Origin: Nonomuraea angiospora | Lineage (GTDB): Bacteria > Actinomycetota > Actinomycetes > Streptosporangiales > Streptosporangiaceae | DNA length: 64,000 nt | Assembly (NCBI RefSeq): GCF_014873145.1 | Contig: NZ_JADBEK010000001.1 | Span: forward strand, 4,588,001-4,652,000 | Direction of reading: 5' to 3' | Shown: positions 32,829-41,971 of the stretch, piece after piece | How the letters are laid out: the number at the start of each line of letters is the position of its first letter | Position numbering within the stretch: position 1 is the first letter of the stretch | The notes under the pieces: generated by a model | The model's database searches: none | Seen by the model: only the letters and a program-made list of their open reading frames with translations | Told to the model about the DNA's origin: nothing | Program-made: the position numbers and the translations under genes

Positions 32829-34930
32829 TTAGCCGATCACATGACAGGTGGCCGTCGCCGTCCTGCTCGGGTCGCTCTCCGAGGTGGCGGTGAGCTTGAC
32901 CCTGGCCAGGCGGTCGCCGCCGGACCCGCGCACGGCGTTCACCGTGACGAGGTCCTGCTTGCCGAACGCGACGGAGGCCAGCGCGTTCGGGAGCTGGGCG
33001 GTCCAGCCCTTGCCCTGGACCTCGGCCTTGAGCCGGTAGACGTCGGAGTTCAGGTAGGCGCTGACGTCCTCCGGGTGCTGCCCCTGCGCCGGGGCGGTCT
33101 TGCCGGTGTTGAACAGCGGGAACTTGCAGGTGGAGACGTTCTTGCCGGTGGGCAGGCCGGCCGAGGGGAGCAGCCTGACGCCGCGCTTCTGCGGGCCCGC
33201 GCCGTCCAGCGAGCGGATGGCGACCGTGTACGACAGCGTGCCGGCGCGGTCGCGCTTGACGTCGGTGACGTAGAAGTGCAGGCGGTTGGCCTGGTCGACG
33301 TACTCGTACTCGCTGCCGGAGTCCGTGCCGGCGTGGAAGAGGGCGTCGGCGAGCTGGCGGTAGTCGCCGACCGTGATCGGCACCTTCGTCCCGTCGGGCA
33401 GCACGTAGTCGGTCATGCCGATGTCCTGCGGGTTCGCGTCGATCACCCACTCGAACGGGGACCGGTCCTGGTTCTTGGTCTTGGCCAGCAGGACGCCGGA
33501 GTCGGGCGTGAAGGAGTCGGTGCCCACGCGGTCCACGACCTCAACCGTGTAGTTCTCGTAGCCGCCGCCGTCACACAGCGGGTTCGTCGTGACGTCGCAG
33601 GCGGGGCTCTTGTCGCCGGTGTCGAAGGAGATGTTCACGCCGGACAGCTCGTTCTTGCCCGGCTGGATCGCGCGGGCCACGACCCTGGCGGTGACCAGGC
33701 CCGACTCGTCGAGCGCCTCCCGCGAGAGGCGCAGGACGTTCTGCTCGTCCACCATCTCCAGCTTGATTTTGTTGCGCAGCATGTGCTGGGCGCCCATGGA
33801 CGCGCCGGCGGTCGGCGGGATCAGCCAGCGGGAGTGCGGGCCGCCGGGGCCGTTGAAGCTGCCCCGGCTGAGCATCTCCCAGACGCCCGTGTACGCCCTG
33901 CGCGCCGGCACCCCGTACGGGTTGTTGTAGTTGTCGGCGATGCCCATGATGTGGCTCAGCTCGTGGGCGTAGACGGCCATGCCCGAGCTCTCGGCCTGGA
34001 CCGAGTCGACGCCGAAGCGGGCGTTCGGCCAGAAGGTGGAGCCGGCCTGCCACGAAGTCCAGTCGACGTAGCGGGTGTCCACCCAGTTGGGCAGCGCGGG
34101 GTCCGGCGGGCCCCACTCGTCCGGCACGTCCTCCTTGGTCGGGAACTTCATCATCCCGAACTCCTGCCAGGTCGACGACTCGTCCTGGCCGGCGCTCAGG
34201 TAGAAGACGAAGTCGAACTGCTTGGCCACCTCCTCGCCGACGGCGCCGACCCAGGCGGCGTTGCCCTCGGTGCGCAGGTTCTTGGTGCAGTTGTCGCCCG
34301 CCGGGCAGCCCGTGCCGCCCTGGAACTCCATCGCGTACTCGTGGTCCTTGCCCGACAGCGTGTAGGGCCCGAACCCGGTCAGCTCCACCCCGTACCGGCC
34401 GCCCGAGTCCTCCTCCAGTACTCGTGGATGGTGTGACCCTTGTTGAGGTCGTTCGGGGTGTTGAGGAAGTCCTGGTAGAACTTGGCCACCTGGTCACGCG
34501 GGACGTCGTGGGCCTCGGCGCTCGGGTTCGCGAAGATCGTCGAGCCCTTGGGCTGCGTCACCACGAACGGCTGGTTCGGGTAGTCGAGCAGCACGAGCGC
34601 GCCCTTGAACGTGCGCTTCGACCCCTTGACGGCGGGGTCGTTCCACTTGGTGCCGGGCGGCCGTTTGTAGTCCGCCCACGTCATGCTGTCGGGGTTCTCC
34701 CAGTTCTGCGGATCGATCGGCTTGATGCCGCCGGCTGGGTTGGAGCGCAGGGCCTGGGCGTCGGCGGGTTCGTCGCGCTGCCAGGGCTGCGTTTGCGGCC
34801 AGTGGTTCTGCCGCCACGGATACTCGGGGTCGGTGGGGGGTGCTGCGGAAGCAGGGGTCGCCATCAGGCTCACCGGGATCAGCACGATGGCCGCCAGCAA
34901 ACCCTTCAGCAGCTTCTTCGGGGCAATCAC
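32829..34930 (-). pseudogene. Secreted M6-like zinc metalloprotease, frameshifted
   Basis: Two frames make one protein. The first (34930 to about 34415) encodes a signal peptide (LLKGLLAAIVLIPVSLMATP, cleaved after ASA) and a propeptide-like region up to NKGHTIHEYW. The second continues with EEDSGGRYGVELTGFGPYTL, the zinc site HELSHIMGIADNYNNPYG near residue 323 of the joined protein, WEMLSRGSFNGPGG and a beta-rich C-terminus, like immune inhibitor A-type M6 peptidases. The frames differ by exactly one missing base in a G-run (CC at 34415-34416 on the plus strand). Restored length would be about 700 residues. Either a recent pseudogene or a sequencing error. If functional it is an exported protease. 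Confidence 0.87.
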
Positions 34931-35036
34931 GGATTGACGGTATAGACGATATTGACGGAGATCACCGATCAGTTGTAGGGAAGAACCGTGGTTGTCCTTC
35001 CGACAATTGTTGAAATATCCACGTAAAGGTGTTGTT

Positions 35037-36194
35037 GTGGCGGATCTCCAGCGGACCGTGGACGAGCTCGCCGCCCGTCTCGGCCGCCCCCTGCTGCTCG
35101 AGGACCGCGTGCAACGCGTCGTGGCCTACAGCGAGCAGAACGGCGCCATGGACGACATCCGCCGCGACTCGATCCTGCGCCGCAGCACCACGCCCGAGGT
35201 GCGGCAGTGGTTCCGGGCCGCCGGCGTGCACGAGGCGACCGGGCCCGTGCGCACCCCGGGCGCGCCGCACTTCGGCCTGCTGCCCCGGGTGTGCGTCCCG
35301 GTACGGCACGCGGACGCGCTGCTCGGCTTCCTGTGGTTCGTCGACGCGGAGCCGGCCATGTCCGACGCCGAGATCGCCGAGGCCCTGGCCGCCGCCCCGG
35401 CGCTGGCGCTGGCCCTGTTCCACGAGAGCCTGGCCAGCGGGCTGGCCTCCCACCGGGAGCTGGGGGCGGTCACCGGGCTGCTGGCGGGCGAGCGGGACGC
35501 GGCCAGGCAGCTCATCGAGGCGGGCGCGTTCCCGCAGGCGCAGCCGGTGACCGTGCTGGTGGCCAAGCCGCGCGGGGCCGAGCCGGACGAGGCGCTCAGG
35601 CTGGGGCTGGAACGGGGGCTGCTGGCGCTGCGGCGGCGGCTGAGCGGTCACCACCCGCTGCACCTGGTCCGCTACGACCACGCCGTGCTGCTGACCGCCG
35701 GACCGCCGGTCTCCCCCGACGAGCTGCACGCCGCCCTGCCGGTGCCGGTGGTCGTCGGGGTGGGGCGGACCAGGCCGGCGCTGGCGGCGGCGGCGGAGTC
35801 GTACCGGGAGGCCAGGCACGCGGCGGAGGTGACCTCGCGGGTGCCCGGGCTCGGGCGCACGGCCGAGTGGGCGCGGCTCGGCGTCTACCGGATGCTCACC
35901 CAGCTGCCCGACCAGGAGCTGCATCCCGGGCTCGAAGGACTGCTGGCCGACGCCCAGTACCTGCCGCTGCTGGAGACCCTGGAGACCTACCTGGACCTGG
36001 CCGGGAGCGCGGTCGCCACCTCGCGGGCGCTGCGGCTGCACCGGACGTCCCTGTACTACCGGCTGCAGCGGGTGGAGGAGCTGGCCCGTACCGACCTGAA
36101 GGACGGGGGCGAGCGGCTCGCGCTGCACCTGAGTCTGAAACTCGCCCGCCTCTCCGGCCGATACTTACCGAGAGAATCACATAATTTGTCCTAA
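35037..36194 (+). CDS. PucR/CdaR-type transcriptional regulator
   Basis: The 385-residue protein ends with the PucR C-terminal helix-turn-helix (LLETLETYLDLAGSAVATSR followed by LRLHRTSLYYRLQRVEEL), where the LHxxxxxLYYRLxRI pattern is diagnostic. The middle part is a GGDEF-like CdaR domain, and the N-terminus resembles a GAF-like sensor region. The GTG at 35037 has AAAGG seven bases upstream, which decides against earlier TTG codons. Family members activate purine, sugar-acid or amino-acid catabolism genes. The amidohydrolase-like gene 60 bp downstream is the obvious candidate target or partner. Confidence 0.88.
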   Translation: MADLQRTVDELAARLGRPLLLEDRVQRVVAYSEQNGAMDDIRRDSILRRSTTPEVRQWFRAAGVHEATGPVRTPGAPHFGLLPRVCVPVRHADALLGFLWFVDAEPAMSDAEIAEALAAAPALALALFHESLASGLASHRELGAVTGLLAGERDAARQLIEAGAFPQAQPVTVLVAKPRGAEPDEALRLGLERGLLALRRRLSGHHPLHLVRYDHAVLLTAGPPVSPDELHAALPVPVVVGVGRTRPALAAAAESYREARHAAEVTSRVPGLGRTAEWARLGVYRMLTQLPDQELHPGLEGLLADAQYLPLLETLETYLDLAGSAVATSRALRLHRTSLYYRLQRVEELARTDLKDGGERLALHLSLKLARLSGRYLPRESHNLS

Positions 36195-36254
36195 TCGAGA
36201 ACCTGACGGGGCGCGCGTTCGATGCCCTGGAGGGATGATCCGACGGGAGTGCGG

Positions 36255-37268
36255 ATGCCGTCTGCGAAGCGTGCCGGTCCGGTCCTGAACAGGCGCGCGC
36301 CCACGCCCGTCGTGGTCCATTCCGCCCCGATCGTCCTGCCCGTCTGCGCCGATCCCATCCGCGACGGGGCCGTGGCGACCAAGGGCGACCGGGTGGTCGA
36401 GGTGGGCACGCGGGCCTCGGTGACCACGTCCTTCCCCGCCGCCGAGGAGCTGCGGTGGACCGGCATGATCGTGGCCGGGCTGGTCGACGCCCGCTCCGCC
36501 GCGCCGGCTGCCGGACCTGGGGTGACGGCCCGGGCCGGCGTGGTCTCCGACCTGGCGGAGCTCGCCGGGGTGCCCGGGATCTCGTACGTCGAGGTGACGA
36601 GCGCGAGCGAGGAGGAGTGGGAGACCCGCGGGCGGGACGCGGTGATCACGACGATCCGCGAGGTCGACCGGCCCTGCGCGGTGGGGATCGCGGCGCACAC
36701 GCCGGACCCACAGGTGCTGGAGGACGTGGCGGTGCTGGCCAGGACGTTCGGGCTGCGGCTGCTGGTCGATCTGGACCGGCACTCCCCCGCGGCGCTGGAC
36801 GAGGCGGGGGTGCTCGGGCGGCTGTGTCACGTGGCGGTCTCCCGGCCCCTGGACCCCGGGGAGCGCAAGCTGCTGCGGCTGCGCAAGACCGTGGTGGCCG
36901 TCTGCGCGTCGCCCGCCCCCGACGTGCTGGCCCTGCTCGACGAGGGCAACCCCGTCGCCCTCGGAACCGGCGCCGGCGGCGGACCCGCCGGGGTGCTCGG
37001 AGTGGCGCGGGGCATCCGGCAGCACGCCCGCGAGCTCGGGCTGCGGACCCGGGGGCTGGACGGCAGGCTGGTGGTGGCCGCGACCATGGGCGGGGCCCGG
37101 GCGCTGGGGATGGACCGGGGCAAGGGGCGCATCGGATCGCTGGCCCCGGGGGCCCGCGCCGACTTCGCCGTCTTCGACGCCCGCGGACGCTACCCGTACG
37201 CCGCGCTCCTGGCCCAGCCGCCCTGCCTCGGCACCGTCATCGGCGGCACCGTGCTCCCCGCCGCCTGA
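36255..37268 (+). CDS. Amidohydrolase-like protein lacking metal ligands (probable pseudoenzyme)
   Basis: The 337-residue protein has the amidohydrolase fold outline. A beta-sandwich start (PIRDGAVATKGDRVVEVG) leads to MIVAGLVDARS, where active enzymes have PGLVNxHxH, and the C-terminal MDRGKGRIGSLAPGARADFA followed by VFD is fully typical. However the HxH pair is R-S-A, the two later ligand histidines are replaced (LLVDLDRHS, CHVAVSRPL) and the final Asp of ALGTD is Gly (ALGTGAGG). All usual metal positions therefore look lost while the frame is open. GGGAG five bases before the ATG at 36255 decides the start. It follows the PucR-type regulator; it may be a non-catalytic binding protein or a decaying deaminase. 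Confidence 0.8.
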   Translation: MPSAKRAGPVLNRRAPTPVVVHSAPIVLPVCADPIRDGAVATKGDRVVEVGTRASVTTSFPAAEELRWTGMIVAGLVDARSAAPAAGPGVTARAGVVSDLAELAGVPGISYVEVTSASEEEWETRGRDAVITTIREVDRPCAVGIAAHTPDPQVLEDVAVLARTFGLRLLVDLDRHSPAALDEAGVLGRLCHVAVSRPLDPGERKLLRLRKTVVAVCASPAPDVLALLDEGNPVALGTGAGGGPAGVLGVARGIRQHARELGLRTRGLDGRLVVAATMGGARALGMDRGKGRIGSLAPGARADFAVFDARGRYPYAALLAQPPCLGTVIGGTVLPAA

Positions 37269-37277
37269 ACGACGGCG

Positions 37278-37697
37278 TCAGCCGAACTGGGACTCCACCA
37301 GGCCCAGCAGGTCACGGAGCTGGTCGCGCTGCTCCCCTTCCAGGACCGCGAACAACTCCTGGCCCGCCTCGCGCCGGGCCTCGCGGGCGCGTTCGGCCAT
37401 CCGGCGTCCCTCGGGAGTGATCACCACCAACGTGGAGCGGCGGTTGGCCGGATCCACCTCGCGGCGCGCCAGCCCGGCCTCCTCCAGCGCGTCCACCACC
37501 GGCGTGAGCGAGCGCGGCACGATCCGCAGCTCGTCGGCCAGCCGCACCATCCGCAGCGGCTCCGGGGCCTCGGCCAGCGCTCGCAGCGCCCGCGCCTGCC
37601 CCGGGTTGAGCCCCAGCGGGACCAGCCGATCCACGTACCCGCGCCGCAACCGCCGGCTCACGAGGTGCAAGAGCTCGGCGAGCTCCTTTTCTCCCAT
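37278..37697 (-). CDS. MarR family transcriptional regulator
   Basis: The 139-residue protein has the MarR winged helix: LNPGQARALRALAEAPEPLR, recognition region LADELRIVPRSLTPVVDALE and wing REVDPANRRSTLVVITPEG. The ATG at 37697 follows TAAACT by seven bases, so the mRNA is probably leaderless; the in-frame extension upstream is ignored. It is divergent from a multidrug-type ABC exporter gene 69 bp away, the classic arrangement in which MarR represses the exporter and senses its substrate. Confidence 0.92.
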   Translation of the reverse strand: MGEKELAELLHLVSRRLRRGYVDRLVPLGLNPGQARALRALAEAPEPLRMVRLADELRIVPRSLTPVVDALEEAGLARREVDPANRRSTLVVITPEGRRMAERAREARREAGQELFAVLEGEQRDQLRDLLGLVESQFG

Positions 37698-37714
37698 GTC
37701 GATAAGTTTAGCGG

Positions 37715-37728
37715 AACAAATATGAGTT
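37715..37728. promoter_or_regulatory. Candidate MarR operator
   Basis: AACAAATATGAGTT is a partial palindrome (AACnnATATnnGTT matches on both strands at 10 of 14 positions) in the A/T-rich gap between the divergent MarR and ABC exporter genes. Size and position suit a MarR dimer blocking both promoters. It is inferred from symmetry only. Confidence 0.4.
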
Positions 37729-37766
37729 AACCTCTGTTTGAGTGGACATCTGAAAGGAGGCGCCAC

Positions 37767-39500
37767 TTGGCGGAGGAACCACGCGCGCCCCTCGGGCGCA
37801 TCATCAAGCTGTTCCGTCCCTACCGCGGCCGCCTGGCCCTGGTGGGCTCCCTCATCCTGCTGTCGTCACTGGTCTCGCTGGCCTCGCCCTTCCTGCTGCG
37901 GGAGGTGCTGGACGTGGCGATCCCGGCCAGGGACGCCGGCCTGCTCGCGCTGCTGGCCCTGGGCATGATCGCGGTGGCGGTCACCACCAGCGTGTTCGAC
38001 GTGGTGCAGACGCTGATGTCCACCACCGTGGGCCAGCGGGTGATGCACGACCTGCGCATCGCCGTCTACGGCCACCTGCAGCGCATGTCGCTGGCGTTCT
38101 TCACCCGCACGAGGACCGGCGAGGTCCAGTCGCGCATCGCCAACGACATCGGGGGCATGCAGGCGGTCGTCACCTCGACCGCCTCCTCCCTCGTCTCCAA
38201 CCTCACCACCGTGATCGCCACGATCGTCGCCATGGTCGCGCTCGACTGGCGGCTGACCGTCGTCTCGCTGCTGCTCATGCCGGTGTTCGTGTGGATCAGC
38301 CGCAAGGTCGGCACCGAGCGCAAGCGCATCACCAACGAGCGGCAGCGCAAGCTGGCGAGCATCGCCTCCATGGTCCAGGAGTCGCTGTCGATCAGCGGCA
38401 TCCTGCTCGGCCGCACCATGGGCCGTTCCGACGGGCTGACCGAGCGCTTCGGCCGGGCCTCCGACGAGCTGGCCGACCTCGGCGTGCGCACCAGCATGGC
38501 GGGACGCTGGCGGCAGTCGTCCATCCAGATCGTCATGGCGGCCATGCCCGCGATCATCTACTGGGCCGTCGGCCACACGGGCGCGATCTCGGTCGGCACG
38601 CTGGTGGCCTTCACGACCCTGCAGACCAGCCTGTTCAGGCCGATGGTCTCGCTGCTGCGGCTGGGCGTCGAGGTGCAGACCTCGCTGGCGCTGTTCGGGC
38701 GGATCTTCGAGTATCTGGACCTGCCGGTGGACATCCGCCCCGGCACGCGGGAGCTGGAGGACGTGCGCGGCGAGGTCCGCTTCGAGGACGTCGACTTCTC
38801 GTACGGCGATACCCCCACCCTCACCGGCGTGGACCTCGAAGTCCCGGCGGGCACCAGCCTGGCCGTCGTGGGCGAGACCGGCTCGGGCAAGACCACGCTC
38901 AGCTACCTGCTGCCCAGGCTCTACGACGTCACCGGCGGGCGGGTCACGATCGACGGGGTGGACGTGCGGGAGCTGACGTTCGAGACGCTGAGCGAGGCGG
39001 TCGGCGTGGTGTCGCAGGAGACGTACCTCTTCCACGCCTCGATCGCCGACAACCTGCGCTTCGCCAGGCCGTCGGCCACCGACGAGGAGCTGGAGGAGGC
39101 CGCGCGGGCCGCGCGCATCCACGACCACATCGCCTCGCTGCCCGACGGCTACGACACGCTGGTGGGCGAGCGCGGCTACCGGTTCTCCGGCGGCGAGAAG
39201 CAGCGCCTGGCCATCGCGCGCACGCTGCTGCGCAACCCGCCGGTGCTGGTCCTCGACGAGGCCACCAGCGCCCTGGACACGCAGACCGAGCGGGCCGTGC
39301 AGGAGGCGCTCGACACGCTGGCGCGGGGCCGTACGACCATCACCATCGCGCACCGCCTGTCCACGGTCCGCGACGCGGACCAGATCGTCGTGCTGGACGG
39401 CGGGAAGATCGTCGAGCGCGGCACCCACGACGAGCTGATGGCCCGCGCCGGCCACTACGCGGCGCTGGTGAGCAGGGATCATCCGCTCGAGCTCGTTTAA
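37767..39500 (+). CDS. ABC exporter, permease-ATPase half transporter
   Basis: The 577-residue protein is a half-size multidrug/lipid exporter. Six TM helices cover residues 20-310 (LALVGSLILLSSLVSLASPF for TM1). The ATPase has Walker A VGETGSGKTTLSYL near residue 370, Q-loop SQETYLF, signature FSGGEKQRLAIAR and Walker B VLVLDEATSALD followed by the switch His in IAHRLS. It could work as a homodimer; the partner is not adjacent. The TTG start follows AAAGGAGG by six bases. It is controlled in all likelihood by the divergent MarR regulator. Confidence 0.95.
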   Translation: MAEEPRAPLGRIIKLFRPYRGRLALVGSLILLSSLVSLASPFLLREVLDVAIPARDAGLLALLALGMIAVAVTTSVFDVVQTLMSTTVGQRVMHDLRIAVYGHLQRMSLAFFTRTRTGEVQSRIANDIGGMQAVVTSTASSLVSNLTTVIATIVAMVALDWRLTVVSLLLMPVFVWISRKVGTERKRITNERQRKLASIASMVQESLSISGILLGRTMGRSDGLTERFGRASDELADLGVRTSMAGRWRQSSIQIVMAAMPAIIYWAVGHTGAISVGTLVAFTTLQTSLFRPMVSLLRLGVEVQTSLALFGRIFEYLDLPVDIRPGTRELEDVRGEVRFEDVDFSYGDTPTLTGVDLEVPAGTSLAVVGETGSGKTTLSYLLPRLYDVTGGRVTIDGVDVRELTFETLSEAVGVVSQETYLFHASIADNLRFARPSATDEELEEAARAARIHDHIASLPDGYDTLVGERGYRFSGGEKQRLAIARTLLRNPPVLVLDEATSALDTQTERAVQEALDTLARGRTTITIAHRLSTVRDADQIVVLDGGKIVERGTHDELMARAGHYAALVSRDHPLELV

Positions 39501-39567
39501 ACTTCAAACGGGCGTGTCCTGCCTCACACTTTGGTCAGACCGGAATCTCCTCCTGCGAGCGCCGCGT

Positions 39568-39598
39568 TTGACCCCCGGTGTATCTCGAAGGCTAGGAC
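39568..39598 (+). promoter_or_regulatory. Likely promoter for the MFS exporter gene
   Basis: TTGACC (39568-39573) and TAGGAC (39593-39598), with a 19-bp spacer, resemble a primary-sigma promoter with slightly long spacing. The start codon TTG at 39606 is only seven bases past the -10, so transcription would begin at or next to it, giving a leaderless mRNA. Confidence 0.5.
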
Positions 39599-39605
39599 CC
39601 CCGTT

Positions 39606-40859
39606 TTGTCTCCCTCTTCCTCCACGTTCAGAGCGCTGCGGCACCACAACTACCGGCTCTGGGCAGGAGCGGACCTCATCTCCGTGACCGGCACCTGGAT
39701 GCAGGTGCTGGGCGTCAACTGGCTCATCCTCACGCTGACCGGCTCGGCGACCAGCGTCGGGCTGAGCCTCGTCATGCAGGCGCTGCCCACGCTGCTGCTG
39801 GGCATGTGGGGCGGCGCGCTGGCCGACCGGCTGCCGAGCCGGCCGGTCGTGATCGCCGCGCAGCTCGCGCAGGCCGCGCTCGCGGCCGTGCTGGCGGTGA
39901 TCGCGGCCACCGGGGCCCAGTCCGTCCTGCCGATCTACGCGGTGGCGCTGGCCGGCGGGGTGGTCAACGCGCTGGGCGGGCCCGCGCTCGGGCGGTTCGG
40001 CGCCGAGGTGGTGCCGCCCGCCGACCTGCCGAACGCGATGGCGCTCGGCTCGGTACTCAACTCCGCGGGCCGCATCCTGGGCATGAGCCTGGCGGGCGTG
40101 CTGCTGCCGCTCACGGGGAACGAGGGCCTGTTCCTGGTCAACGCCGCCAGCTTCTTCGTGGTGGTCGCGGCGGTGCTGGCCATGCGCCGCGAGGAGTTCC
40201 ACGTGCTCGCGCCCTCCGAGCGGCGGGCAGGCTCGGTGCGCGAGGGCCTGGGGTACGTGCTGCGCACCCCCTGGCTGCTCGTCGTGCTGGCCCTGTGGCT
40301 CGTGGCGGGCAGCGTGGGGCGCAACTACCAGGTCACCATGGCCTCCATGAGCGCCGGCCCCCTGGACGCGGGCGCCCCCGGGTACGGCCTGCTGTCCACG
40401 GTCTTCGCCGTCGGCACCGTGCTCGGCGGCTTCCTGGCGGCCGCCAGGCCCCGGCTCACGCTCCGGCTGCTGCTGATCACGACGTTCGTGACCGGGGTGG
40501 CGCAGGCGCTGAGCGGGCTGATGCCGCAGCTGTGGACGTTCGCGGCCGTGCTGCTGCCGATCGCGGCCGGCGCGGTGCTGCTCGACACCACCGTCTCGGC
40601 CCGCGCGCAGCTCGACAGCGCCGAGCCGATGCGCGGCCGGGTCATCGCGGCGCTGTCCATCGTGAGCGCGGGGGCGGGCGCGCTGGGCGGGCCGCTGCTC
40701 GGCTGGCTCAGCGACACGCTCGGGCCGCGCGCCGCGCTGGAGATCGGCGGGGTGTCGTGCGTGGCGGCCGCGCTGCTCGCGGCCGCCGGGCTGGCCCGGC
40801 TGTCCGGCCGGACGCTCAGGCAGGCGGTACGGCTGCGCCCCCGCCTGGAGAACGCCTGA
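39606..40859 (+). CDS. MFS exporter (EntS-like)
   Basis: The 417-residue protein has 12 predicted TM helices and the MFS_3/EntS pattern: FRALRHHNYRLWAGADLIS at the N-terminus, motif A GMWGGALADRLPSRPVV after TM2, and SAEPMRGRVIAALSIVSAGA near the C-terminus. EntS-type carriers export siderophores or drugs by proton antiport. The TTG at 39606 is chosen from the leaderless promoter; a TTG at 39531 is an alternative with no support. It lies 105 bp downstream of the ABC exporter with its own promoter. The substrate is unknown. Confidence 0.88.
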   Translation: MSPSSSTFRALRHHNYRLWAGADLISVTGTWMQVLGVNWLILTLTGSATSVGLSLVMQALPTLLLGMWGGALADRLPSRPVVIAAQLAQAALAAVLAVIAATGAQSVLPIYAVALAGGVVNALGGPALGRFGAEVVPPADLPNAMALGSVLNSAGRILGMSLAGVLLPLTGNEGLFLVNAASFFVVVAAVLAMRREEFHVLAPSERRAGSVREGLGYVLRTPWLLVVLALWLVAGSVGRNYQVTMASMSAGPLDAGAPGYGLLSTVFAVGTVLGGFLAAARPRLTLRLLLITTFVTGVAQALSGLMPQLWTFAAVLLPIAAGAVLLDTTVSARAQLDSAEPMRGRVIAALSIVSAGAGALGGPLLGWLSDTLGPRAALEIGGVSCVAAALLAAAGLARLSGRTLRQAVRLRPRLENA

Positions 40860-40886
40860 GACTGAACTCCGATCCCATGGGTAGCC

Positions 40887-41459
40887 ATGGCCACCATGGC
40901 AACCGACGTCATCACTTTGATCACCAAAGACCACCGGACGGTGGAGTCCCTCTTCGAACGGCTCAAGGCGGGCCAGGGCGACCAGAAGACCCTCGTGACG
41001 GAGTTGCACGCCCTCCTGATCGCGCACGCCCGCGCCGAGGAGGACCGGGTCTACCCGGGCATCGACGCCCACCACGGCCTCGAGGAGCACAAGGAGACCG
41101 AGGTCCTGCTCGACGCCCTCGTACGGGCCGAGCCCGGCACCCCGGAGTTCCGCACGACGCTGGACAAGCTCGTCGAGTCCGTCAACCACCACGTCGAGGA
41201 AGAAGAGAGCAAAATCCTGCCCGCGCTGGCGAAGTCGGTCGGCGACAAGGGGCTGCAGGAGCTCGGCAAGGCGTTCCAGGAGCGCCGGGCGGAGGAGCTG
41301 AAGGCGCTCGGCGTCCCCAAGCAGGCCGCCCCGGCCGGCTCCGGGGAGGGCGCCAGCAAGTCCGAGCTGTACGAACAGGCCAAAAAGGCCGACATTCCCG
41401 GACGGTCCCAGATGGACAAGGAAGAGTTGGCCCAAGCTCTAAGCAAGGCCAAGTCATAG
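40887..41459 (+). CDS. Hemerythrin HHE-domain protein with Rho-N-like tail
   Basis: The 190-residue protein has an HHE cation-binding four-helix bundle: ITKDHRTVESLF (first His), ALLIAHARAEEDRVY (His and Glu), LEEHKETEVLL, and VNHHVEEEESKILP (His and Glu), which together supply a diiron site for oxygen or redox sensing. After a linker, residues 155-190 (SKSELYEQAKKADIPGRSQM) resemble the small Rho N-terminal/SAP-like helical domain often found at the end of actinobacterial stress proteins. The role is probably iron or oxidative-stress handling, fitting the catalase gene nearby. Confidence 0.88.
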   Translation: MATMATDVITLITKDHRTVESLFERLKAGQGDQKTLVTELHALLIAHARAEEDRVYPGIDAHHGLEEHKETEVLLDALVRAEPGTPEFRTTLDKLVESVNHHVEEEESKILPALAKSVGDKGLQELGKAFQERRAEELKALGVPKQAAPAGSGEGASKSELYEQAKKADIPGRSQMDKEELAQALSKAKS

Positions 41460-41492
41460 GATTTCGGGCCGCGTCCTGGGTAGGGGGCGCTT

Positions 41493-41819
41493 ATGACCGA
41501 AAAACCTCCTGACCGGTTCGGCTTCAGTGACGAACAGGCGATCGAGTTCGAGGAGTGGACCGAGGATCTCGGTTTCTACCACGAGGTCAAGGAAGACGAC
41601 CCCCAGCGTCGGGACACCCTCGACGAACGCCTTCGCCGCGAGGCCAGGGACCGGCTCCACGAGCCCCGCCCCAAGCACCGGCTGACCCAGCCGGACGAAG
41701 GGCTGGCGCCCGACACGGAAGGCGAGGAGATCGCCCTCGACTGGGGCGACGACGACGGGAACGATCTGTCGGCGGAAGAGCGGGCCATTCGCATCGACCC
41801 CGACGAGAACCTCACGTGA
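41493..41819 (+). CDS. DUF5709-like acidic protein
   Basis: The 108-residue protein is very acidic and polar with no membrane segment. Its middle and C-terminal pattern, DTLDERLRREARDR, HRLTQPDEGLAPDTEGEEIA and DLSAEERAIRI, matches the actinobacterial DUF5709 family, whose members carry TLDxRLxxE and RLVxPDEGxxxDxE followed by SAEEAAMHI. Function is unknown. The ATG is preceded by TAGGGGGCGCTT. It is 33 bp after the hemerythrin gene and possibly in the same unit. A GC-rich repeat array follows its stop. Confidence 0.75.
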   Translation: MTEKPPDRFGFSDEQAIEFEEWTEDLGFYHEVKEDDPQRRDTLDERLRREARDRLHEPRPKHRLTQPDEGLAPDTEGEEIALDWGDDDGNDLSAEERAIRIDPDENLT

Positions 41820-41830
41820 TCCGTCCCCGC

Positions 41831-41940
41831 GCCGTCACGCACGCGCGGCGGCCCTGCGCCGTCGCGCACGCGCGGCAGCCCGGTATCGGGGCGCACGGGC
41901 GGCGGTCCGGCACCGTGGCGCACGCGTGGCGGTCCGGCCG
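41831..41940. repeat. Four degenerate direct repeats of 26-29 bp after the DUF5709-like gene
   Basis: Units begin near 41831, 41858, 41887 and 41913 and share GCGCACGCGCGGCGGTCC or close variants. They start 12 bp after the stop codon and fill the gap to the convergent HAD gene. No conserved spacer or hairpin is evident. Confidence 0.82.
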
Positions 41941-41971
41941 TCGCGCGGCTGCGGCGTTCCGGCGCGGGCGT

